A stretch of DNA of 64,000 nucleotides from Hyphococcus sp. Lineage in GTDB: Bacteria > Pseudomonadota > Alphaproteobacteria > Caulobacterales > Parvularculaceae. Location of the stretch: the NCBI GenBank assembly GCA_021776245.1, contig JAJFGF010000062.1, positions 1 to 64,000 of the forward strand, given 5' to 3'. The notes below the pieces were generated by a model. That model did not search any database. It saw only the letters and a list, made by a program, of their open reading frames with translations, and was not told the origin of the DNA. Position 1 is the stretch's first letter. Each line of letters begins with the position of its first letter. A program made the position numbers and the translations under genes. This document shows, piece by piece, positions 33,919 through 42,875 of the stretch.

Positions 33919-35796
33919 TTGAAACAAATCGGCCGGCATGAGGTAAAAGAATGGCTCGGCAGCGGCGCAACTGCCGATGTCTTCCTTGCGTTTGATCCAG
34001 AGATCAGCCGCACACTCGCCATCAAAACGCTGAAGAAAAAGCATGCCGCCGATCAGGATTATGTGGCGCGCTTCCTCCAGGAATCAAAAGCGGCCGGCGT
34101 TCTCTCCCATCCCAATATCGTCACCATCTATGATGTGGGTCAGATCGATGAGACCCCCTATATCATTATGGAGTTCGTTGACGGCGAACCCCTGGATGCC
34201 GTCATCGCCGAAAACGGTCCGTTTTCCTTACGCACAACGCTGTCGATTGGCGCACAAGTCGCCGATGCGCTTGATTACGCTCACGAAGTCGGCGTCGTCC
34301 ATCGCGATATCAAACCGTCCAATCTCCTGCTTTTAGAGAATAGCGAAACCATCAAGATCGCTGATTTTGGAATCGCGCGCCGCGAAAGCGGCGGCAATCT
34401 TGAACAGACGCAAGACAGCGCCATGCTTGGGACGCCGCAATATATGAGCCCGGAGCAGATCCTCGGCGAACCGCTGGATGGCCGGTCGGATATCTTTTCC
34501 CTGGGCGCTGTCCTTTATCTGATGGTGACCGGCGAAAAACCATTTCAGGCGCCGACCTTCGGGCAAATGATGCTGGCGATTACAAACTCAGATCCACGGC
34601 CAATCCGGGAACTCGTTCCAGATGCGCCCCAGGGCGTTCAATCGATTATTCAAAAACTGCTCGCGCGCGATCCGGCGGACCGATATCAAACCGGCGCCGC
34701 ACTGAAGGCCGATCTTGTGGATCAAATGCTGGCGCTCGATGCTTTCGAGCGCACCGCAAGCGAGCGCTCCCCAAAGTCAATTCGCAACCGGTTGACGGCG
34801 AGCATGGCGGCGCTTGCCGCGGCGGTGACGATTATTTTCGGGCTATATCTTCACGACCGGCAATCTGAAGTCTTTACCAAGCTTGCGATTGATTCCGGCG
34901 CGTCAATGACAAAACTCGCCGCCTCAGAGATTGCGGAATCGCTTATCGTTGGCGATACCGGGCGCATGGAAATCACCGTTAATTCAATTACGCAGGAACG
35001 GTCCTTCGTTTATCTTCATGTCGCCGGCCATGACGGCGTCATCATTGCGTCGAATTTTCCCGGCCGCATTGGCCAGACGCTGGAAGAGACCGCTTTGTTC
35101 GAGCCCGGCGACGCAAATGTCAAAATTATCGAGGCGAACGACCCCGAACATCGTAAGATTTTCAAATTCGTCGCGCCGGTCAATTATGCCGATACGCGCG
35201 TCGGTACAATTTCTCTCGGTCTTTCCGGAAACGATCTCGAACGCGCTCTGACATCGTCGCTCAATATGCTTTTTATCATTGCGTTGATTACGACGGCACT
35301 GGTTTCCTGGACCGCCTATTATCTCATTGGCGTCGTCTCAAACCCGCTGTTAAAAGTGCAGGCCGCGCTAAAAGAGATTTCCCGGGGCGGCCTCACGGAA
35401 CGCATCTCTCACAAACGCAAAGATCAGGTTGGCGAACTCTATGATGCGTTTAATATGCTTGCCGAACAGATCATCGCCATTCGCCCCCAGGAAAGCCGGG
35501 GCGCAGCCGCTCATGATCGCGAAGCCGTAAATGACGAGGATGTCGAGACATCTTTTGACGCCGTCGCGCCGCCTTTTGCAGAAAACGCCGACGACACGAT
35601 ATTTTCACCGATAGCGCGCGGCGCCCCGCCCGTTACAGACAGACGCGCTCCAGATTCGCCCATGCGCGAAGTCGCTCCGGAAGAGACTCTGACAGAGATG
35701 GATGAAACGCCCGCCGCAACGGACGCGCAGCCGATGCCGGCGCAAGACGCCAAATCAAAACGCACCAAATCCGCCGGCGAAGAATCCAGGGGATAG
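33919..35796 (+). CDS. Receptor Ser/Thr kinase (PpkA-like) with sensor and HAMP domains
   Basis: 625 residues from a TTG start. Kinase domain ~8-265: GSGATADVFLAF loop, AIKTLK (Lys36), HRDIKPSN (128-135), DFGIAR (149-154), SPEQ. First membrane segment ~292-312, an outside sensor-like region of ~130 residues (FTKLAIDSGASMTKLAASEI, YLHVAGHDGVIIASNFPGRI), a second membrane segment ~447-470, then a HAMP domain (NPLLKVQAALKEISRGGLTE) and a disordered Asp/Glu/Pro/Ala tail. HAMP placed after a kinase is uncommon. Head-to-tail with a LysM protein, PP2C and TagH on the other strand, so a threonine-phosphorylation signalling module. Confidence 0.88.
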   Translation: MKQIGRHEVKEWLGSGATADVFLAFDPEISRTLAIKTLKKKHAADQDYVARFLQESKAAGVLSHPNIVTIYDVGQIDETPYIIMEFVDGEPLDAVIAENGPFSLRTTLSIGAQVADALDYAHEVGVVHRDIKPSNLLLLENSETIKIADFGIARRESGGNLEQTQDSAMLGTPQYMSPEQILGEPLDGRSDIFSLGAVLYLMVTGEKPFQAPTFGQMMLAITNSDPRPIRELVPDAPQGVQSIIQKLLARDPADRYQTGAALKADLVDQMLALDAFERTASERSPKSIRNRLTASMAALAAAVTIIFGLYLHDRQSEVFTKLAIDSGASMTKLAASEIAESLIVGDTGRMEITVNSITQERSFVYLHVAGHDGVIIASNFPGRIGQTLEETALFEPGDANVKIIEANDPEHRKIFKFVAPVNYADTRVGTISLGLSGNDLERALTSSLNMLFIIALITTALVSWTAYYLIGVVSNPLLKVQAALKEISRGGLTERISHKRKDQVGELYDAFNMLAEQIIAIRPQESRGAAAHDREAVNDEDVETSFDAVAPPFAENADDTIFSPIARGAPPVTDRRAPDSPMREVAPEETLTEMDETPAATDAQPMPAQDAKSKRTKSAGEESRG

Positions 35797-35850
35797 AAAT
35801 CTGCGTCGAAGGCGGCGCGATATGCGCGCCCGTGACGCTGCAACGCTCCC

Positions 35851-36738
35851 CTATTCCCGAAATCTTGCAATGTTGCTGACGATCGCTTCGGCGCGCTCTA
35901 ATCCCGCCGGGGCGTAAAGATGATCGGGCGCAATTTCGAGCGCCCGAGTCCAGAAAACAATCGCCAACTCAGGACGCTGGTCGCGGATCGCTTCAACGGC
36001 CTTGCGGTGATAAACATCAGCCGCGGCGTCCGAAACTTCTCTCATATAACGCGCAGAGTCCAATGCCGTATCGCCAATAGACGCCGCTCCGAAATAGGCG
36101 TCATAGGCGGCGACATAATTGCCGTTCGCTTGAAGCGCGTTACCGTCCGCGATAAGGGCGCGCGCCTTTTCAATGTCCTCTTTGGAGGGCCCGCTTGGTT
36201 CAGGCGGGATTGGCGCTGTTGCCGCGCCTTTGACTTTCGGCAAGTCGGGAATGCGAATGGTCGCGCCAGCGCGCAACCCTTCGGCGCTTATGTTGTTGTA
36301 ACGCGCGAGCATCGGAAACAGCAGCATATCGCCCAGATGCGTCTCAGACAAAACCGCCAGCGTGTCTCCCCGCGCCACAATATATTCAAAGGACGCATCG
36401 CCCCAATAGGCCTGTGGATCGGTATCTGATGCAAATAAAAGTTTTTTTGCGGTGGCGCTTCGCGGATTAAAACGCAAGTAATAAGTAATTTCTGCGCGCG
36501 CGTGACAGAACTCGTCAGCGCTTAAATAAGCGATCGCCTGATCCAGGCGGTCTTTGAGCGCAATTTTCTCGTCCGGCTTACATTCACCAGCGCCAACTTT
36601 GCGCCCCGGAAGCGACGCGCATGATGCAAGGAACAGGACGAACCCCAACAATATCCACAAAGACAGACTGCGCCTGCCGCGCCCGCCCATTTCGGCGTCG
36701 CACATCGCCCCGGAAAATTTGTGTTCTCTAGGATTCAT
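35851..36738 (-). CDS. LysM-containing lipoprotein
   Basis: 295 residues from ATG 36738, overlapping the PP2C stop by 11 bases. Other in-frame starts (36765, 36705) are possible. Lipobox FLASCAS; residues ~105-155 form a LysM-like domain (YIVARGDTLAVLSETHLGDM, NISAEGLRAGATIRIPDLP), which binds peptidoglycan. The C-terminal part has TPR-like helices (ADGNALQANGNYVAAYDAYF, ELAIVFWTRALEIAPDHLY). It probably holds the module at the cell wall. In type VI-type clusters a LysM lipoprotein near the kinase/phosphatase genes is a known arrangement; here the assignment is by neighbourhood. Confidence 0.75.
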   Translation of the reverse strand: MNPREHKFSGAMCDAEMGGRGRRSLSLWILLGFVLFLASCASLPGRKVGAGECKPDEKIALKDRLDQAIAYLSADEFCHARAEITYYLRFNPRSATAKKLLFASDTDPQAYWGDASFEYIVARGDTLAVLSETHLGDMLLFPMLARYNNISAEGLRAGATIRIPDLPKVKGAATAPIPPEPSGPSKEDIEKARALIADGNALQANGNYVAAYDAYFGAASIGDTALDSARYMREVSDAAADVYHRKAVEAIRDQRPELAIVFWTRALEIAPDHLYAPAGLERAEAIVSNIARFRE

Positions 36739-37540
36739 TGCGCTGTGCTTTTTCGCCGTTAACAACTTCTACGAGGATAAGCGTAACATTGTCGCCCGCG
36801 CCGCGCGCAAGCGCCGTCGCCATCAACAAATCCGCGGCTTCATTAATCGGTCCCGCGGATATCAGCGTTGATAATTCATCGTCCGACAGCATATTGTACA
36901 GCCCATCCGTACACAAAAGATACTTATCGCCGCTGGCCAGACTGTCCGACCGGCTGTCCAGGGCGAGACTGCTCTGAGCGCCCACGGCCCTGGTAATGAC
37001 GTTTCTTTGCGGATGATTTTTTGCGGTTTCCTCATCGAGGGCGCCGCTGTCAATCATTTGTTGCACGAGGCTGTGGTCGCGGGTCAGCCGTGTCATGCAC
37101 CCATCGCGATGGCGGTAAATACGGCTGTCGCCGGCCCAAATGCATTCGATTTTGCTTTGACCGCCCAACAATACGACAATTGTGCTGCCCATGGCGTTCA
37201 ACGCGCCGTCGTCGCTGACACGTCGTGTCATGGCGTCATGGGTTTCCTGGATTTTTGCCTGAACCTGCGCGCCAAGGCGGCCAAGATCGCTGTCGGCGCC
37301 AATTGCTTCCATTCCCTCTGTCAGCATGCGGCTGGCGACTTCGCCCGACGCATGGCCGCCCATGCCGTCGGCGACAGCCCAAAGCCCCAGATCATTGCGG
37401 CTGATGAATGCATCCTGATTGGTATCCCGGGCGGCGCCTGCGTGCGTGCGCGCCGCGGATCGAAATGCGGCTGGCAGCGATGGCTTGCCAAGACTTTTCC
37501 GATTTGTCCCGTGATCAATCATGCGCCTTGGCTTCGTCAT
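36728..37540 (-). CDS. PP2C-type Ser/Thr phosphatase (PppA-like)
   Basis: 270 residues from ATG 37540. All PP2C metal-binding motifs are present: RDTNQDAF, VADGMGGHASGEVAS, GSTIVVLL, AGDSRIYRHR, TRDHSLVQQM, CTDGLYNML and GDNVTLILV. A longer TTG start at 37624 would lie inside the hairpin 37591-37624 and overlap the TagH stop, so I prefer the shorter form. It should reverse the action of the receptor kinase. It lies between TagH and the LysM lipoprotein in one minus-strand run. Confidence 0.9.
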   Translation of the reverse strand: MTKPRRMIDHGTNRKSLGKPSLPAAFRSAARTHAGAARDTNQDAFISRNDLGLWAVADGMGGHASGEVASRMLTEGMEAIGADSDLGRLGAQVQAKIQETHDAMTRRVSDDGALNAMGSTIVVLLGGQSKIECIWAGDSRIYRHRDGCMTRLTRDHSLVQQMIDSGALDEETAKNHPQRNVITRAVGAQSSLALDSRSDSLASGDKYLLCTDGLYNMLSDDELSTLISAGPINEAADLLMATALARGAGDNVTLILVEVVNGEKAQRNES

Positions 37541-37590
37541 TCCCCGGGCGCTACAAAGTCCGTCGTTGACAGTCCCGTGATTGTTAACGC

Positions 37591-37624
37591 TTGAGTAAAC
37601 CTTCCCCGCAAGGATTTTACTCAA
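37591..37624. terminator. Hairpin between tagH and PP2C genes
   Basis: TTGAGTAAA and TTTACTCAA pair perfectly, with CCTT/AAGG pairing inside and a short CCCCGC loop. It begins within the tagH stop codon. No T-run, so it could attenuate the downstream message or protect the upstream one. Confidence 0.5.
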
Positions 37625-38763
37625 AGCAGATTGTCGAGCATTTCAATATGGCTTTCATAGGCTTTTTGAAATTTCTTGTTCAGCGTGCTGTTACGGTTCG
37701 TTGACCCATCCTGCACAATATTTTCATAAAGGCGTTCAAAATCCCGCCAGGCAGCGGTCGCTACGTCGCCCTCAGCGGCGCTGTCGCCAGCGTCTTCTTC
37801 CGCCTGCGCCCGGATCGTCGCTGGATTAAGCGAAGCGACCAGCGCTTTGATCGTCTCACGCATCGCGGCGACCAGAGCGAGCTGGTGTTTTTTAATATCG
37901 CGGCTGGCTTCCTCAATGACTTTTTTACTTTCAATAAACCCGTCCTGGGGCGTCGCCAAAAGGGCGATTGCCGCTTCTTGGGCGCCGAAATATTTTAACG
38001 GGTTATTGTGCTGTTTTCCCATCATGGTTCGTTCGAGATCAAATTCGTTTTTCAGATACAATCTGTCATTCAAAATATCTGAAAAGCTCAAGACCGTTTG
38101 CTTGTAGATAACGCCGCCGGCATAGAGAATTTTCGCCGGGTCTTCGCCGGCAAGCGCGCGCGGGTCCAATTCTGCGCCTTCAAGAAACGCCAGCAACAGA
38201 TCTTTGCCGTCGGCTGAGCTCTGGCCCGGCGCCGGCGTTATTTCCGGCAGTTTTTCAGTTGCGCCGCTTTTGTTCCAATCGGTTGGGACATTGACGTCCT
38301 GACCCTCGCATGGCGCATCAGATAATATGGGCGCATCTAATCGATCCGCATCTGCTTCATTGTTCAAATTCCCCGCCGCCTTGAGGTGTTGTAAACCATC
38401 GCAGCCGACTTCGAGGACAAAATCCCCGATCGTGAGCCGGTCGCCGCTGGTGATTAAGATCGTCTCCCCGCGCGCAATGGGATCTTCGGAATCGTTAACG
38501 CAAACGCCGTTGGAACTTGTGTCGCGGAGCAATACCGCTTCGCCCCGGCGAAAAATCTCGCAATGATTTTTTGAAACGATCCGCGACGGATCATCAATAC
38601 GGATATCGCGATCCTCGCCCCGGCCAATCGTCAGCTTTTCTTTATCGAACAGCATCTCGGCCAATGGCTCGTCCAGGTCATCTACACGTTTAAGCAGTTT
38701 AAGGGTCATTACCATCGATTGTGAAAATCCTGTCGGTTGCGCGAAATTAGCCGGCAATTTCAT
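37621..38763 (-). CDS. tagH: TagH-like FHA-domain protein of type VI secretion
   Basis: 380 residues, cytosolic. N-terminal FHA domain (~40-125): LTIGRGEDRDIRIDDPSR, SKNHCEIFRRG and SSNGVCVND carry the conserved Gly-Arg, Ser/His and Asn-Gly. The C-terminal domain (~190-370) matches the VI-FHA type: LLAFLEGAELDPRALAGEDP, LKNEFDLERT, NNPLKYF and KKHQLALVAAMRETIKALVA. TagH/Fha1 binds phospho-threonine and licenses type VI assembly. No type VI structural gene is visible in the window. Start not certain: 38763 (ATG with weak site) or 38715. Confidence 0.88.
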   Translation of the reverse strand: MKLPANFAQPTGFSQSMVMTLKLLKRVDDLDEPLAEMLFDKEKLTIGRGEDRDIRIDDPSRIVSKNHCEIFRRGEAVLLRDTSSNGVCVNDSEDPIARGETILITSGDRLTIGDFVLEVGCDGLQHLKAAGNLNNEADADRLDAPILSDAPCEGQDVNVPTDWNKSGATEKLPEITPAPGQSSADGKDLLLAFLEGAELDPRALAGEDPAKILYAGGVIYKQTVLSFSDILNDRLYLKNEFDLERTMMGKQHNNPLKYFGAQEAAIALLATPQDGFIESKKVIEEASRDIKKHQLALVAAMRETIKALVASLNPATIRAQAEEDAGDSAAEGDVATAAWRDFERLYENIVQDGSTNRNSTLNKKFQKAYESHIEMLDNLL

Positions 38764-38972
38764 TATCCCGGCTCAGTGCAAATCATATGTAAACAAAACG
38801 ATTAAATTTTTAGGCGCATCGCGGATGAGCCTTCACGATTGCGCCTGTTGCTAAAATCCGGCCGCGATCACGGGCGCCAATCGGCGATCCTCTGCGTTCA
38901 ACCAGCATCCATCCGTCAAACCTTCAAATTCATCACACTCTTTTTGCGCGGCGCTGTCTTTTGGCCGACGCT

Positions 38973-39482
38973 TTATGAGGCTCGGTCTTTGGCGCGGTCG
39001 AGCAAGCGCTCAAGCCAGATCTGGTGATATTTATGCATGCTGCCCGGCCGCAACAATTGCCCAAGCCGCGCCAGAAACCCTTTTTGCGTTTCTTCGGTAA
39101 GGACCCTGCAGCCCTCCGGCGTCGGGACGATCAGCCAGGCGTGATAAACATCAAGACCAAAGGCTGTCGCGCTCCAGGCGATGCGCTCATTGGCGACAAA
39201 TTCTTCGACCGTTGAATCAATTGTTACGCCGAATGTGTTCCAGCGAAAATCGGCGCCATCATACAATTTTCCGTCGGCCGCATCTCCGATGACGACATTG
39301 GCTGCGTTCTCATACCATCGGGGCCATTGCGACGCCTCGATGAGGCAATCCCAAACCGCCGCCGGCCTCACATCCATCGCCAGTTCGTTCGCCACATGGA
39401 CGGCGCAATTTTCCGGGCGGTATTGGTCAGGCCAGTTTATTGTGGGCGTCGTCATCGGCGGTGCATCCTTCTGCTCGATCAT
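38973..39482 (-). CDS. SRPBCC (polyketide-cyclase/START-like) protein
   Basis: 169 residues. Hydrophobic-ligand-binding helix-grip fold: RPAAVWDCLIEASQWPRWYE near the start, TFGVTIDSTVEEFVANERIA and AFGLDVYHAWLIVPTPEG strands, and a long C-terminal helix (YHQIWLERLLDRAKDR). Activity is not predictable. The start codon overlaps the Lrp stop as ATGA, so this gene and the Lrp regulator share a message. Confidence 0.85.
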   Translation of the reverse strand: MIEQKDAPPMTTPTINWPDQYRPENCAVHVANELAMDVRPAAVWDCLIEASQWPRWYENAANVVIGDAADGKLYDGADFRWNTFGVTIDSTVEEFVANERIAWSATAFGLDVYHAWLIVPTPEGCRVLTEETQKGFLARLGQLLRPGSMHKYHQIWLERLLDRAKDRAS

Positions 39483-39961
39483 TTACAAAGTCCGACCCCG
39501 GGCACGCCGCCTAACGCAATTTCTTCTTTGGCCGTCCGCAAGACAATGGTTGTTCGCGTACTTGCGACGGTCGGGATCGGGTTGATCTCTGTGTCGAGGA
39601 TCGCGCCAAGCTGATCGGTGTTTTCCGTGCGGATTTTGACCATGAAACAATCATCACCGGCGATTTTGTGAACCTCTTCAACGCCGGTCACTTGAGCCAG
39701 CCGCGCTCCAGTATCAACACCTTTCGTCGGCTTTCGCTCCGCCACAAAAATATAGGCAAGCGTATGGATATCGAGCGGGCGCGGGTCCAGGCGGGTTTCA
39801 TAACCGCAAATGACGCCGGCGTCCTCCAGCCTTTTGATCCGCTCTGACACGGCGGAAGCCGCGATCCCCACATGGCGCGCAATCTCAGCCTTGGGGGTCG
39901 TTGCCGCACGCAGAAGAATGCGCAGAATTTCCCGATCAGTTTCATCGATTCGTATTGACAT
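39479..39961 (-). CDS. Lrp/AsnC-family regulator
   Basis: 160 residues. N-terminal helix-turn-helix (ILRILLRAATTPKAEIARHV, AASAVSERIKRLEDAGVICG) and a RAM ligand-binding domain (AYIFVAERKPTK, VHKIAGDDCFMVKIRTENTD). Such proteins sense amino acids. It is divergent from the hydrolase-RraA-cupin operon at 40092, with an AT-rich 130-base gap that holds several ATTATGCAT-like stretches, a likely place for Lrp binding. The likely targets are the divergent operon and itself. Confidence 0.9.
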   Translation of the reverse strand: MSIRIDETDREILRILLRAATTPKAEIARHVGIAASAVSERIKRLEDAGVICGYETRLDPRPLDIHTLAYIFVAERKPTKGVDTGARLAQVTGVEEVHKIAGDDCFMVKIRTENTDQLGAILDTEINPIPTVASTRTTIVLRTAKEEIALGGVPGVGLCK

Positions 39962-40091
39962 ATGCCTCTTTCACTATCTAATGACTGTATTATGCATATT
40001 TGCAGATGATTCAACTGATTTATGTCAGTTTTTCTGATGATCCTGTTACGCTGCAGACGAAAGACTGCTACATGGTGCGGAAAGAAACCGG

Positions 40092-40901
40092 ATGGACGAG
40101 GAACGCGTTAGATTAAACGTTGACGATATTGCTTGCGAGATTGCGCTGTTGAGAAGATCAGGACCGCGCAAACCGATTTTATTCATTCATGGATTCGGCT
40201 CCACCAAGGAAGACTTTGCTGACGTCATCTTTCAGCGGGCATTTGACGGCCGCGATATCATCGCCTTCGACGCGCCCGGATGCGGCGCTTCCACATGCGC
40301 TGACCTTTCGGCGGTCTCTATGCCCTTCATGGCGAAAACGCTTCGCCATCTGATCGCGCATATCGAGTTAACTGATTTTCACCTCGTCGGTCATTCCATG
40401 GGCGGCCTCTACGGGTTGCTCTACGCATCGCAAAACAGCGGCAGGCTTTCGAGCTTCACGAGCATTGAAGGAAACCTGACGCCGGAGGATTGTTTCCTGA
40501 GCCGGCAGATTCTCGAAAACCCGGCGAAGACTGACGAGGCGTTTTTCAACGCCTTCATCACCAGAATTGCCAACCAGGAAAAATACTCCCATCGCCTTTA
40601 TGCGCTCACGCTTGAACAAAAGGTGCGAACACAGGCCGTGGCGCCGATTTTTTCATCGATCGTTGAGCAGTCTGACAATGCAGATCTTTTGCAAAGATTT
40701 TTGTCGCTGCCTTGCCCCCGGAGTTTCATGTTCGGCGACGCCAACCGGACATTGTCCTATCTGCCCCGATTGAGAGAACATGGCGTGCAAATGGCTGAGA
40801 TCGAAAACTGCGGTCATTTTCCGATGTACGCCAATGCATGGGCAATGTGGGCGCAGCTCGGCGATTTCCTCAATCAAGCTGACGCCAAGGCGGCGGCATG
40901 A
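40092..40901 (+). CDS. Alpha/beta hydrolase
   Basis: 269 residues with ILFIHGFGSTKED oxyanion segment, nucleophile elbow LVGHSMGGLYG, and a late NCGHFPMYANAW carrying the His. No signal peptide. The substrate is unknown. Its stop overlaps the RraA-like start (ATGA), and a cupin gene follows, so the three form a small catabolic-looking operon under the Lrp regulator upstream. Esterase or C-C hydrolase activity feeding the aldolase is an inference. Confidence 0.9.
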   Translation: MDEERVRLNVDDIACEIALLRRSGPRKPILFIHGFGSTKEDFADVIFQRAFDGRDIIAFDAPGCGASTCADLSAVSMPFMAKTLRHLIAHIELTDFHLVGHSMGGLYGLLYASQNSGRLSSFTSIEGNLTPEDCFLSRQILENPAKTDEAFFNAFITRIANQEKYSHRLYALTLEQKVRTQAVAPIFSSIVEQSDNADLLQRFLSLPCPRSFMFGDANRTLSYLPRLREHGVQMAEIENCGHFPMYANAWAMWAQLGDFLNQADAKAAA

Positions 40902-41521
40902 CCAACAGCGTCGATATCATCGCAATTCTTTCGACCACGCCAACCAGTGTTCTGTGCAGCGCGCATCAAGAGGTTCGCGCGATGCATGGCGCCATCGCTC
41001 CGCTGTTTAAGGAGATAAGAATTTTCGGGCCGGCAAAAACCGTCAAAATTGAACCCGGGGAAAACGCCGCCATCCATCGCGCCGTACATAATGCAAAAAC
41101 CGGCGACGTAATTGTCGTTGACGCCGGCGGTGATCAGTCTTCCGGGCATTTTGGCGAATTATTGGCGACGTCCTGCCAGCATCGCGGCGTCGCTGGCCTT
41201 GTGATCGATGGAACTGTGCGCGATGTGGAAGACATCCGCGCTTTGCGTTTTCCAGTTTTTTGTCTCGGCGCCTGTCCGGCCCAGACAACAAAATCACCAG
41301 GCGGAGAAATAGATGTCGCAATCAATTGTGCGGGCGTCTCCGTGCGCGCCGGCGATTATGTCGCCGGTGATGCAGACGGCGTCGCGATAATTCCGAGGGA
41401 CCTCGCGCAACTTGTCGCCGAACGATCAATCGACGTGATGCGGCGCGAAGAAATGATAAAGAAACGGCTCGCAAACGGAGAGACGACATTTGAAATCTTT
41501 GGCATTGATGCTGACCAATAA
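40898..41521 (+). CDS. RraA/4-hydroxy-4-methyl-2-oxoglutarate aldolase-like protein
   Basis: 207 residues. The central GELLATSCQHRGVAGLVIDG with TVRDVEDIRAL is the HMG/CHA-aldolase and RraA signature, including the Arg and Asp that bind metal and pyruvate. Length fits the aldolase form. In the context of a hydrolase and a cupin it more likely is a catabolic pyruvate aldolase than the RNase E regulator RraA. Translationally coupled to the hydrolase. Confidence 0.88.
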   Translation: MTNSVDIIAILSTTPTSVLCSAHQEVRAMHGAIAPLFKEIRIFGPAKTVKIEPGENAAIHRAVHNAKTGDVIVVDAGGDQSSGHFGELLATSCQHRGVAGLVIDGTVRDVEDIRALRFPVFCLGACPAQTTKSPGGEIDVAINCAGVSVRAGDYVAGDADGVAIIPRDLAQLVAERSIDVMRREEMIKKRLANGETTFEIFGIDADQ

Positions 41522-41540
41522 GCGATGAGGAGCGCCGGGC

Positions 41541-41909
41541 ATGAACAGAGCAAAGGAATTCCACAACCTTGATGACGCGGGCATCTTGCGCGAACTGGCG
41601 CGCGGCGTCACTGCGCGCGTCTTTCCCGGCGATAACGCCATGTTGTCAGTTGTCGATCTCGCCGCCAACGCCGAAGGGACAATCCACGACCATCCCGAGG
41701 AACAATGGGGCCTACTGCTCGAAGGCAACGGTGTGCGTGTGCAGGACGGTGCGCGATTTCCCGTTAAACCAGGGGATTTCTGGCGCACGCCTGGCGGTGT
41801 CAGTCACGGCTTTATCGCCGGTGCGAATGGCGCGCGCATTCTCGATATTTTCAGCCCGCCACGACAGGAATACAAAAAATCCGGTCGAGGATTCGGCAGC
41901 AGCGCGTGA
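41541..41909 (+). CDS. Small cupin-domain protein
   Basis: 122 residues after GAGGAG. Single cupin barrel: MLSVVDLAANAEGTIHDHPE with EQWGLLLEGNGVRVQDG (first motif; HDHPEEQ metal ligands), then PGDFWRTPGGVSHGFIAG (second motif; His). The metal centre appears intact. As the last gene of the operon it might isomerise or oxygenate the pathway product. Confidence 0.88.
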   Translation: MNRAKEFHNLDDAGILRELARGVTARVFPGDNAMLSVVDLAANAEGTIHDHPEEQWGLLLEGNGVRVQDGARFPVKPGDFWRTPGGVSHGFIAGANGARILDIFSPPRQEYKKSGRGFGSSA

Positions 41910-41997
41910 CGTCACTGATCATATTTCAGCGCGCCCAATCAATTTCAGCGCGCATGACCGTTTCTTCCGCCACTCAGGAAATGCCGCTTAGCTTAGC

Positions 41998-42711
41998 TTA
42001 GCTGCGGCGTAATTCGGCGAAGGGGGCAAATTCAATTCCGGGCCATGAAACTTTCAAAAGATCGCCGTCCGCTTCGATCCAGTACACACTAGGGCTCATC
42101 TCGGTTATTTCCGCCAAGAACCAACGCCCGTTATGGTCCGGATAGAGATTATAATGCATTGTCGCAGCGCCGTCGGCGCCGGTGATTATCAATCTTTTGG
42201 CGCCGTCGCCGGCAAAGCTCCATTGCCGCCCCTGATCGGACCACTCCCCTGCAAAATCCGGTTCGCTCGCTGCAATAGGTTCGCCCGCCACCGTCAACGT
42301 GACTGCAGCACTGTCAGAATTGAGCCTTGCAGCGTTGGCGCCCGCAATACTGGCGTCCGCCCATGCGGTAATCGAAAATTTGAATTCGCCCAATGCTTCA
42401 GGCGGCAGCCAAATAAGAATGTCGCCCGACGCCCCGCTGGTCAGAAAAATTATATCGGAGTGAATAACGGATAGTCCGCCCGGCAGCGGATTGGGGTCGG
42501 TATAGGCGGCGCCGTCAATGACGCTTGAAATATTTTTCTGCGCCCGTTCCAGACGCCGTCTGAAAGGCACGATGATTGCGGCGCCAGGACGCGACTCAAT
42601 TCTTATCTTCGCGGGATAATTTTGTTGTTCGCGCTGCGCGATATTCCAGGAAGATATGCCAAATCCCGCAAGCCCCAATATCAGTATGCCGATTGGCAAT
42701 AATCTCTTCAA
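41998..42711 (-). CDS. Membrane-anchored protein, tandem paralogue 1
   Basis: 237 residues with an N-terminal membrane segment (LLPIGILILGLAGFGISSW), then a beta-rich periplasmic part. It shares long alignable phrases with the neighbour at 42876: SRPGAAIIVPFRRRL, GEWSDQGRQWSFAGDGAKRL, LYPDHNGRWFLAEI and YWIEADGDLLKVSWPG. The family is unknown to me. The conserved Trp/Asp-rich strands suggest a ligand-binding or structural domain in the envelope. Confidence 0.7.
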   Translation of the reverse strand: MKRLLPIGILILGLAGFGISSWNIAQREQQNYPAKIRIESRPGAAIIVPFRRRLERAQKNISSVIDGAAYTDPNPLPGGLSVIHSDIIFLTSGASGDILIWLPPEALGEFKFSITAWADASIAGANAARLNSDSAAVTLTVAGEPIAASEPDFAGEWSDQGRQWSFAGDGAKRLIITGADGAATMHYNLYPDHNGRWFLAEITEMSPSVYWIEADGDLLKVSWPGIEFAPFAELRRS

Positions 42712-42875
42712 TTCAGGCCCCCTTGGTTACGCACGATTGGCCGTACTCTCCTTACAAGGGCGCAGATTCCCGCGCATTGGGTAATTTAATCAGGTGAAGA
42801 AGTCTGCGGCAAGCTATTTCACGTCATGAATTCAGTTTCGCCCAAGACACGAATGAGCCGGTTGCGGCGCAGCTG

